Assembly (NCBI RefSeq): GCF_040581485.1
Contig: NC_090130.1
Span: 10,230,001 to 10,294,000, forward strand
Direction: 5' to 3'
Origin: Linepithema humile
Lineage: Eukaryota; Arthropoda; Insecta; Hymenoptera; Formicidae
DNA: 64,000 bases
In this document: piece by piece, positions 55,971-64,000 of the stretch
Position numbering within the stretch: position 1 is the first letter of the stretch
Layout of the letters: every line of letters starts with the position of its first letter
The notes under the pieces: model-generated
The model's database searches: none
What the model saw: only the letters and a program-made list of their open reading frames with translations
Told to the model about the DNA's origin: nothing
Translations under genes and position numbers: made by a program

Positions 55971-56908
55971 GTAAAATACTTTTATTCATGTGCTTCATGT
56001 GTATATATTATGTATATTATGTGCTCCATATTATGTATATTTACATCAAAATATCTATGTAAAAAATTAATAACATTTCGTATATTGTATATATTTTTAT
56101 AATAAATGAATACGTCATATAACTTATATTATGTATAAATAAGTTATATGACGTATGACATATGTCATATGACTTATTTATAATACATGAAATATAAAGG
56201 TATTTTTAGTTTTTTGTATGTATCATTTGTAAAAAAATCTTGATAAAAGAAACAACATTAATTTTGTGATTTGCAATAATCTGTTTCAATATATACTTCT
56301 TTTAAATACTTACAATTAGCCTTATTTTATGCGTTTACTTTGGTATCTAAAATACACATCAAAATATAAAATTCATTTCTATTACAGTAGAAAAGAAATA
56401 TGTTATAATATATGTTATTATATATATTATTATATATAATGTTCAATTTTAACAGTTTTTATTGGACTGTACTTTAGATAATATTATATTTTGTCATTTC
56501 TCTCTGTTATAAGACACAATGTTTCATTTCTACTGTAACAGAAATATATTTTTAATTGTAATATGTATTTTAAATATTAAGTTAAGCACATAAAATAAGG
56601 CTAATTGTAAGTATTTAAAAAAAATATATATTGAAATAGATTATTGCAAGTCGCAAAATTAATGTTGTTTCTTTTATCAAGATTTTTTTACAAATGATAG
56701 ACACAAGAAATTAAAAATATCTTTATATTTTATGCTTTGGAAATAAAAAATGTGGCATATATCATATACATTTCTTGTAAAAATAGTATACAAAATGGTT
56801 TTAATTTTTCATATTTAGATATTTTGATATAAATATAGATAATATGGAGTACATAATATACATAATATATATGTATATAAAGCACATGACGTGATCAAAG
56901 TATTTTAC
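55971..56908. repeat. 0.94-kb foldback
   Basis: Arms from GTAAAATACTTTTAT (55,971) and its complement ending 56,908. Further pairs include AAAAAATCTTGATAAAAGAA (about 56,233) with TTCTTTTATCAAGATTTTTT (about 56,668). Its right end, plus one unit of the 44-bp repeat (to about 56,975), is homologous to 17,025-17,136 in inverse orientation. Confidence 0.75.
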
Positions 56909-57055
56909 AATAAAGAATAAGACAAGGTAGAGGCGATCTATCGTGGGCTGGCGATGTAGAAATTGAAAAGCCAATTTTGTTAACAGCTGTAATTATGTAT
57001 TGTAATGAACGATGCAAGCGATCACTGAGATTTTTCGCAACCATATGGAAATTTA

Positions 57056-57218
57056 ACTTATTTCTCTCTATTTGATAGATTAAAATTCTTAACTAATATT
57101 TATTTCAATGCTAAAGCAGTATGAAATATAGAAAGTCATATATTTTCACACTGCTTCAGCATTGCGACAAAAGTATCAATTAAGAATCTTAATCAATCAA
57201 ATAGAGAGAAATAAGTTA
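57056..57218. repeat. Palindromic MITE, second copy of 13,737 family
   Basis: Same ends (AACTTATTTCTCTCTATTTG and inverse) and the same internal motifs as 13,737-13,903. Confidence 0.75.
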
Positions 57219-57238
57219 GTAAATTTACATGGACTTAC

Positions 57239-57320
57239 CTTTAAGGTTTTGCAAAATTTCAGTGTAATTGCTGACTAAATGCTGTAGGAGAGCCATGGTA
57301 GTAATTGTTCACGTTAAAAT
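57239..57320 (-). CDS. Possible first coding exon, unknown gene
   Basis: On the minus strand a T-run with ACAG precedes 57,320, ATG lies at 57,294-57,296, and AAAG/GTAAGT ends the exon at 57,239. It codes MALLQHLVSNYTEILQNLK and ends in phase 1. No following exon was found to the left before the 56-kb foldback. May be a host or transposon gene cut by insertions. Confidence 0.4.
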
Positions 57321-58223
57321 CTGTAAAAAAAAATTTGAAGCGTAAGTACAAAATATACTTGTTTTACACATTCACATATTTTTAATGTCTACTATATGCG
57401 ATCAATGATAAATTAAAAAATTTTTTATTTACATTTTTATTTTAAACTTATAAAATTAAAGAAATAAAATAATTTAAAAGTTTATTTTTTTATCCTGATA
57501 AAATATTAACTTTTTGTCTTCGTGTTTAACATAATTTTCATAAATAAAATGCACATTTAATAAAATACTCTTTATAGAATACTAAAATTTATAAATTATG
57601 ACAGTAAATGATAACACCGCTACTAATAAAAAAATAGAAACTTAATTATATTGTCATTTACAATAAACATAGTTGAAATTACTACACGGAGAAAATTTTA
57701 TATCCAAAATTACTATAATACGGCAGTAGCTGCGGACCATCAAGTAATTATAAGTTTAAATGCTATAGCTATTTTTTTAAAAACAATAATGCAACGTAAT
57801 TTTTACACTTTTTTATAGTAAAAATTTTAACGCTACGAAGGCAAAACTTGTTGGATGAAAGTTAGCATTGTAAATAAAAGTAAAAGATATATACCGAGTA
57901 AATTTTTACTGCATACCATAATAAAAATAAGTTTTTCTTACTTCAAAATATGGCATGAGCGCTAGTTCCACAAAAATTACTCTATCTATGTGATAAAAAG
58001 AAGTGTTGCCATAGTAAAAGTTACGTCAAAATCATGTAAACATTTCAAATTCGGTAACTAATTGTTAAAGACCATCACACGTAAAAAACTTTTAGTCGTA
58101 GGATTGGTGGGAAAAGCGATAGGCGTTGCCTGCCGCTTTTCCCATCGGTCGAAAGGCGCAGAAACAATTGAACGCTGCAGCCAAACGCGTACGTTTCCAC
58201 GAGCTCAGTCATAAAGCCTTATA

Positions 58224-59390
58224 TTATAGCCTTATATTATATATATCCTCAGGTACTTGTGATTGCAAACTGATTAAAATCTGGGACAATTGACATCTAC
58301 TATTCTGACTTAATTTAGTGCTTCGATTGCCTCCTAACCAATAAGTAATTAATAATTTTTTCATGATACCTAAACAGCAAAGGTGCATAAAGTCCAATAC
58401 AAAATGATTAATCATATCAAGTTGAGATATTTCATTTAAAGGCAAAATGTTGGTATAATGCTCAAGTTGGTTTAAATTTCGAAAAGATCTATCACTTCTT
58501 TCGTCACAGTTTGTAGAAATATAAACAGTTCTTTTTTGTATCGTTCTCCACAAATAGTACAGCGTTCGTATGAATAAAATCCACCGTGACCTTTTATGCA
58601 CTTAATGAATGAGCGCGCTGGTCGATCACATACAAAGCATTTAATATGCACTTCAAATATTCTTCCATTTATTTCTATTCCTTCTTCTAAGAGTGCATTC
58701 AGTTCTTTGATTGGGTCTGATAATTATTCATTTAAATTATTTGGCTTTTTGGTACCCGCGTATATAGCCACAGGAAATACGTTATATACATCCGGATAAA
58801 AATAAATTTTGCATAAGATTGGCCAAAACTGTTGACTGCTTGACTTAAAAAGTGGCAGCTCGTCGATATTAAATTGTAAATACAGCTTATTCTCTTCATG
58901 CAGATCTGCATTTACACATCTTTGAAGATGTTTTGATGATTGATTCCAAAATATGCAAATTCGCAATAACCACATCATTGGGTTCTTTAAATTGTTTTAT
59001 TTCATATTCAGCAGATGTTGTTTTTAAAAAAGTTTTGGATAATTTTGGCAACTCTGGTAGCATTTTTTTCCTAAGAATTTGCAGTAGAGAATCTAAATGT
59101 GTGTGCTTAAAATTATATTTTGTAGCCCATTCTCTAAGCGCTTCAATCTCATTAAAATCCTCAATATCTTTATCACTATACTGATTATCATTACTATACT
59201 GATCATCATCACTATACTAATCATCATCACTATGCTGATCATGTTCACTGCAGTTTATTTCAACATCATCTTCATCATTGTCATTATTGTCATTGTTAAT
59301 GTCATCATCATTATTGTCGTTGCTAATGTCATCATCATTATTGTCATTGCTAATGTCATCATCATTATTGTCATTGCTAATGTCCATGTT
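58224..59390 (-). pseudogene. CMC-type transposase remnant with acidic N-terminus
   Basis: From ATG at about 59,385 it reads a repeated acidic Asn/Asp stretch, then IEALREWATKYNFKHTHLDS and LLQILRKKMLPELPKLSKTF, a known N-terminal motif of animal EnSpm-like transposases. Shifted frames continue with KLYLQFNIDELPLFKSSSQQ, INGRIFEVHIKCFVCDRPAR and MINHFVLDFMHLCCLGIMKK (catalytic D/H motif, about 58,385). Stops at about 59,217 and 58,918 and several frame breaks; the distal glutamate part is missing. Confidence 0.75.
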
Positions 59391-59395
59391 TGGAT
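59185..59395. repeat. ATCATCATTATTGTCATTG repeats in transposase N-terminus
   Basis: Tandem 27-bp and 21-bp units that code for the acidic repeat on the minus strand. Confidence 0.75.
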
Positions 59396-59400
59396 AATAA

Positions 59401-59723
59401 CTAATTAAAAAATAAAACCTTGTATACGCCTATGTCTTTTCGTACATTATATTGCAGCCTTGCGACGAAATTTCAGTCGAGAAAAACAAGTGCAAGCATC
59501 GTTTGTTTACAAACTATCCGATGACACGTACACAGACGACACGTCAGTGTAGTAGTTACCACTACAAACAAATGCGTACACACGGACCTACGCGGCGTAG
59601 GTTCGTAGGCTACGCTGATAGTGTCATTTTTATTTTTAGTACCATCGAAATGATGACGCTTTCGCGTCGGAGTTCGGCTTTCACTCCAGCACTGGGATCG
59701 AAATAAATATAAAAGTCCTTTAC
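59401..59723. other. Non-coding spacer
   Basis: Nothing recognised apart from a short CCTACGCGGCGTAGG palindrome at about 59,586. Confidence 0.4.
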
Positions 59724-59910
59724 CGTGTCAAGAGAAGCGCTCCAGCCGCTTAAGGTCTAGCCCGACCTAGTCTATTATACATTGGCTGCGGCCGGCGCGT
59801 TGGAGAGGCAAGAGGGGAAACGCGCCGTGGCTCGGCGCCCGGCTCACGTTTCGTCGCACCGCACCTAGCCGGACTAGACCTCGAGCGGCTGGAGCGCTTC
59901 TCTCGACACG
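59724..59910. repeat. GC-rich palindromic MITE
   Basis: CGTGTCAAGAGAAGCGCTCC and GGAGCGCTTCTCTCGACACG are inverted ends, continuing as AGCCGC and GGTCTAG. Confidence 0.75.
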
Positions 59911-60241
59911 CTTTCCCCAGATAGACTTGTATGATTATCACGATATGCAACATTAATTTATTGAAAATTTAGAATTATTGTATTATTACTTATTATTATT
60001 TAAAAAATAGCAATTTTTACATTAAACTAATTATAAAATTTATGTCATGCAATTATTTAATTTTATGTCATACTGCTGTAACACCATATGATATAAAGTT
60101 ATTTTCAGATTATTATATTACATTTACGACATCATTATGCAAAGCATTTACATCATATGTAATTAAATGCAATATATTATGTAATGATGCATTTTAGCAA
60201 CATTATGTGATGTCAAAAAATGTGAATGAATTTATGAATTG
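59911..60241. other. AT-rich spacer
   Basis: Contains repeated TTATGTCAT/ATGTAATGATG motifs; no coding frame. Confidence 0.4.
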
Positions 60242-61123
60242 TGTTAGAAATAAAAAAGGATGTAGGCGGCGCTCGAGCGAGCGGCGCTCGGTACTGCGGC
60301 GGTGTGTGCGACAGCGAGTGGCACCGGCGTGAGCGAGCGTCCGATGTCTCGCTTAGAAAAAAAAAGAAAAGGCAGTTGTTCATTCTTTTATTTTGTGTGC
60401 GTGCGTCTGAGATCTCTGCGTAAAAGGGCAACGTGTCCTCGGTACGAAAAACGGGCAAAATTATCAAGGTGATCTCGACAGAAAGTCCTTAATGGCGTGG
60501 GAACCTATTTCTCGGACTTGAGCCCAGATTCCATCCCGTTGTTTCTCAACAAACATCGGGACGGTCCGAGACATATATCGAGTCACCGCGTGGTCAAGGC
60601 CAAAGTGGCATTAGACTATCGTCCAGCCAAAGTGGCATTGTATTATTGGTCAAGGCCAAAGTGGCATTGAACTATCGTCCAGCCAAAGTGGCATTGTATT
60701 ATCGTCCAGCCAAAGTGGCATTGTATCATCGGTCAAGGTCAAAGTGGCATTGAACTATCGTCCAGCCAAAGTGGCATTGTATTATCGTCCAGCCAAAGTG
60801 GCATTGTATCATCGGTCAAGGTCAAAGTGGCATTGAACTATCGTCCAGCCAAAGTGGCATTGTATTATCGTCCAGCCAAAGTGGCATTGTATTATCGGTC
60901 AAGGCCAACGTGGCATTGTGCGATTTCATCACGCTTACGACACAAAGCGGCTTTTGTTTAATCATTCTGCCGAAAGGCCATGTTTTGTTTCTTTTCCTTT
61001 CAGGTCATAAAACACAGAGGAATACTCATAACCTAACATAATATTCCGACAGGTGAAATCTAAAGAAGAAGAAACGAATAAATTGGAAGTATTAATATAA
61101 TCAAATATTTTTGGTGTACGACA
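60242..61123 (+). repeat. Probable BEL/Pao 5' LTR
   Basis: Starts TGTTAGAAATAA and ends GTGTACGACA, i.e. TG...CA. AATAAA at about 61,077 could be a polyadenylation signal. Followed by TGGTGAGCCGCTCGAA at 61,125, a likely primer site. The second LTR is outside the window, so the left edge is inferred. Confidence 0.6.
60594..60925. repeat. 27-29-bp minisatellite in BEL LTR
   Basis: About 12 units of two types, GTCCAGCCAAAGTGGCATTG and GGTCAAGGCCAAAGTGGCAT, alternating in a higher-order pattern. All share CAAAGTGGCATTG. Confidence 0.88.
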
Positions 61124-61632
61124 TTGGTGAGCCGCTCGAAACTTTATTATTTCCGTTAATTTCTTAATTTTGATACATAACTGATTATAAATAATAGCCG
61201 ATTGCAGGCGCTTTCGTTCTCCTACTTAGTTATATTACAATTGTTACGCATTCAAATGCTAGTTTTGCCATGACGCCATAAAGTATCTATAATATTATAC
61301 TCTCTTTAAAACAATAACAAGATTTTCATTGTCTTTGATTGTTTAATACCATGCGTTATCTTTTTTATGTTTTGCATTGTAATTTATGATATATGCTAAT
61401 CTGTGCATTTGTAATTTTGTCAACTCAATCTTAAAATAATAATTATCTTGATTATAGTATATGAATGGTTTTCTTTTGCTTCGACGAGTTATCAGATCAT
61501 TCGGTATAATTCCATTCTGGATTTCTCACCCTTTTTTCTAATGGTCATTAAGCGCACTAGCTCAAGTTTTTATACATATTTTTGGTCCTTCGAGCCGGAT
61601 ACTTTTGATTCGACATTAAATAGCTTTTAAAA
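61124..61632 (+). other. BEL leader
   Basis: Primer site at 61,125, then an AT-rich untranslated leader. No other gene seen. Confidence 0.6.
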
Positions 61633-64000
61633 ATGAGACTTTCTCACATCGAAGCTCGTATAGAGCAGCAAATTGAGTTGACAAAGTTAATATCCGATAT
61701 TTATGATGATTTAATTGAACATGACATAACTCACACTTCATATCATGAAATACTTCTACGTTTAAATGTATTAAGGGAAGATTGGCAGAAATTTGCCACG
61801 ATACATGACGCGATAAATATTGCAATAACAAAGTTGAAATTAGAGGAAGAAAATCAAATAAGGGAGCACATCTATTTCTCCGACAACTTGTTCACCACAA
61901 CACGGAAGAATTACATAACCAACTGTGGAAGACTACAATCTCTATTGGAATCTGATCAAATAATCGGCAAGGAGAGTACACCCTCTCAATCGTCATGCAC
62001 GACATCTTCTAATCCTATAGTGGTATCTTATCAAGCGAGATTACCACGGATAGACATTCCGAAATTCAACGGAACACCATCTGACTGGCTCTCTTTCAAG
62101 GATTTATTTCAATCACTGGTCTTGAATCATCCCACGCTTACAGCAGTCGAGAAATTGCAATACTTGAAAACGAGTCTAGTTGGATCTGCTGCTCGTCATC
62201 TCAAGAATGTTTCGATTAGTGGAGACAACTTTGAGAAAGCATGGCAGAATCTGACATCGTTCTATGAGAACAAGCGTCTTCTGGTCAATGCAGCTTTGCA
62301 TGCATTTCTAAATTTGAAGAAGATCATAAAAGAGTCAGCAAGGGAGCTGGAACAATTGTATACTAATATATTGCAAGTCTACAGCTCTTTGGAACTCTTG
62401 GGCAGACCGGTTTCGGCTTGTGACGATTTTTTAGTCTTCATTGCCACCCAGAAACTTGACAACGAGTCAATAAAGGCATGGGAACAGTATCTAGGAAATA
62501 CTACGGATCCACCCACGTGGACTCAGTTCATGGGATTCCTGATCACCCGGCTACGAACACTACAAGCATTTGAGAAATCAAAAATTGGGAAATCTGACTC
62601 ACATTCTCAAGGCCTTAAAACTCATTTCCAAGGGAAGCAAAAGGAGAATAAATCAGACAATACTCTCGGATGTAACATCTGCACCGGCAAACATCAAACT
62701 GCTATGTGCAATGAATTTACCAGCAAGTCTCGAACTCAAAAGCTCTCTTTAATTGCGAGATATCGACTGTGCTATAACTGCTTAGGATCCCATCGAATCG
62801 CTAACTGCCCTTCTACTAGACGATGTAGGAAATGTGGCAAAAAGCATCACACCTCAATACACAATGATCCTTCGCAAGCAACTGTATCAGGAGATAAGGA
62901 TGAAAAACCTACTAAGTCATCAGATAGCACTGAACGAACAACGGAAGCGAGAGTTTTACATTCCAATATTTGTCATGGATCGCTTCAAGCGCAAACACTG
63001 TTAGCAACGGCTCAAATTCGGATCATAAGTCTTGATGGACACACTACTAAAGCAAGGGTATTGTTAGACCAAGGCTCTGAGGTTTCATTGGTAACGGAAC
63101 GATTAGTCCAACGACTTAAAATATCACGCCAGCGCTCTTCGGTTCCGTTGGTCGGAATTGGAGCTCAATCTTCTAACAAGACCAAAGGGCTCGTTCACTT
63201 CAGGATTAAGCCACACTTTGACTCAAATTTTGAGACTACTATTTCCGCACATATATTGCCCAGCCTCACTTCCTCAATTCCTACCATGGAAAGTCATCAA
63301 GATTCATGGACTCATCTAAAAGGACTACAGTTGGCCGATCCTCACTTCTCATCACCAGGTCCGATAGATCTTTTGCTGGGAGCAGAGGTATACGCTCAGA
63401 TTCTAAATAAAGGAATCATTAGAGGTCAGGCAAACACTCCTATAGCCCAATCTACCACATTAGGCTGGATCGTTTCAGGCCCAACAGGCACAGGTCTCTC
63501 TCAATCGTCCTTTTCAAGCTATCATGTTTCTCCGGATAAAGATCTTTGTATAATCTTGCAAAGATTTTGGGAGCTAGAGTCCGTTCCAGCAATACATCGT
63601 TCATCATTGACACCTGAGGAACAAGAGTGTGAGACACATTTTAAAACCACACATTCTCGAAACTCCACTGGAAGATACATCGTTAGACTACCATTCAAGA
63701 ACTCAGTCGAGAAGCTAGGTGACTCTAGACAGAGGGCTAACCTTCTCTGTAACAGGTTACTTCGACGTTGTGCTACAGATCTTAAGTATGCACAAGCATA
63801 CGTCGAATTTTTGACGGAATATCAGAAACTAGGACACATGAGACAAGTATCGGACTCGACATACGTTCCCCCACATGCCTACTATCTACCTCATCATGGT
63901 GTCTGGAAGGAGACTAGTAACACCACCAAATTACGAGTTGTCTTCAACGGATCGAAATCAACGACATCAGGGTACTCCTTGAATGATATCTTACATTCAG
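61633..64000 (+). CDS. BEL/Pao Gag-Pol polyprotein, 5' part
   Basis: Open from ATG 61,633 to the window end, 789 codons without a stop. Residues 1-130: helical N-terminus (MRLSHIEARIEQQIELTKLI). Residues 137-290: DUF1759-type Gag (PRIDIPKFNGTPSDWLSFKD). From residue 347: three Cys/His knuckles (CNICTGKHQTAMC, CYNCLGSHRIANC, CRKCGKKHHTSIH). From about 465: DUF1758 aspartic protease, whose motif reads LDQGSEVSLV, as usual in BEL. From about 560: LLLGAEVYAQILNKGIIRGQ. RT begins at residue 768 (RVVFNGSKSTTSGYSLND). The single open frame suggests a recent copy. Confidence 0.92.
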   Translation, partial: MRLSHIEARIEQQIELTKLISDIYDDLIEHDITHTSYHEILLRLNVLREDWQKFATIHDAINIAITKLKLEEENQIREHIYFSDNLFTTTRKNYITNCGRLQSLLESDQIIGKESTPSQSSCTTSSNPIVVSYQARLPRIDIPKFNGTPSDWLSFKDLFQSLVLNHPTLTAVEKLQYLKTSLVGSAARHLKNVSISGDNFEKAWQNLTSFYENKRLLVNAALHAFLNLKKIIKESARELEQLYTNILQVYSSLELLGRPVSACDDFLVFIATQKLDNESIKAWEQYLGNTTDPPTWTQFMGFLITRLRTLQAFEKSKIGKSDSHSQGLKTHFQGKQKENKSDNTLGCNICTGKHQTAMCNEFTSKSRTQKLSLIARYRLCYNCLGSHRIANCPSTRRCRKCGKKHHTSIHNDPSQATVSGDKDEKPTKSSDSTERTTEARVLHSNICHGSLQAQTLLATAQIRIISLDGHTTKARVLLDQGSEVSLVTERLVQRLKISRQRSSVPLVGIGAQSSNKTKGLVHFRIKPHFDSNFETTISAHILPSLTSSIPTMESHQDSWTHLKGLQLADPHFSSPGPIDLLLGAEVYAQILNKGIIRGQANTPIAQSTTLGWIVSGPTGTGLSQSSFSSYHVSPDKDLCIILQRFWELESVPAIHRSSLTPEEQECETHFKTTHSRNSTGRYIVRLPFKNSVEKLGDSRQRANLLCNRLLRRCATDLKYAQAYVEFLTEYQKLGHMRQVSDSTYVPPHAYYLPHHGVWKETSNTTKLRVVFNGSKSTTSGYSLNDILHS

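Larger units (their letters stand above)
57684..59400 (-). mobile_element. CMC-type element remnant
   Basis: CACGGAGAAAATTTTATA at 57,684 resembles the end of the element at 404 (CACAGAGAAAAATA). Motifs such as GTAAAAATTTTA and TAATTTTTACAC follow (57,780-58,040), like subterminal repeats, and a decayed transposase lies next on the minus strand. No opposite end was found before 59,720. Confidence 0.5.

Noticed and set aside
60594..60925. CRISPR-like regular repeats
   Set aside because: Tandem units without unique spacers, in a eukaryotic LTR. The same applies to 16,672-17,067.

Overview
The window is eukaryotic nuclear DNA, AT-rich, from an arthropod and most probably an insect. The signs are short introns with GT-AG junctions, Jockey, BEL, Copia, CsRn1-type Gypsy, P (THAP) and CACTA-like elements, and the last exon of an ELO-family gene. 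I lean towards an ant or other hymenopteran, but nothing here proves it. Almost the whole 64 kb is transposable elements, many nested; I can defend only a few pieces of host coding sequence.

Region 1 (1-14,700): the last coding exon of an unrecognised Pro/Gly/Tyr-rich host gene (243-403 plus 14,613-14,699) is split by a 14.2-kb CACTA/EnSpm-like (CMC) DNA transposon at 404-14,612. Removing the element and one TA duplication restores an open frame to a stop codon. The transposon carries an eight-exon SAMD3-like SAM-domain gene, a C2H2 zinc-finger DDE transposase in two frames, and a large foldback. It has itself received a very young CsRn1-clade Gypsy element (708-6,063) whose LTRs I read as identical.

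Region 2 (14,700-27,270): three tandem TA-flanked MITEs, a 44-bp minisatellite, and a second CMC-type locus in which a BEN-domain gene (minus) is divergent from a frameshifted transposase (plus). Then come a 5'-truncated Jockey, an isolated ELO-family terminal exon (minus), and a palindromic MITE.

Region 3 (27,278-43,920): a Russian-doll nest. A Copia element has a 9-bp-TSD element in its 5' LTR and a reverse-oriented Gypsy element in its 3' LTR. The Gypsy holds a hAT element, the hAT holds a solo LTR and palindromic MITEs, and one of those MITEs holds another 9-bp-TSD MITE.

Region 4 (43,921-60,240): a minisatellite, a nearly intact P-superfamily element encoding a THAP-domain transposase, many palindromic MITEs, two same-orientation MITEs at mirror-image sites of one palindrome, a 1.9-kb and a 0.94-kb foldback, and a decayed third CMC transposase.

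Region 5 (60,242-64,000): the 5' LTR, leader and open Gag-Pol frame of a BEL/Pao retrotransposon that runs off the window.

The point of most interest is that the CMC-type transposons here travel with different accessory genes (a SAMD3-like SAM protein in one, a BEN-domain protein in another). The first lies inside proven element boundaries.
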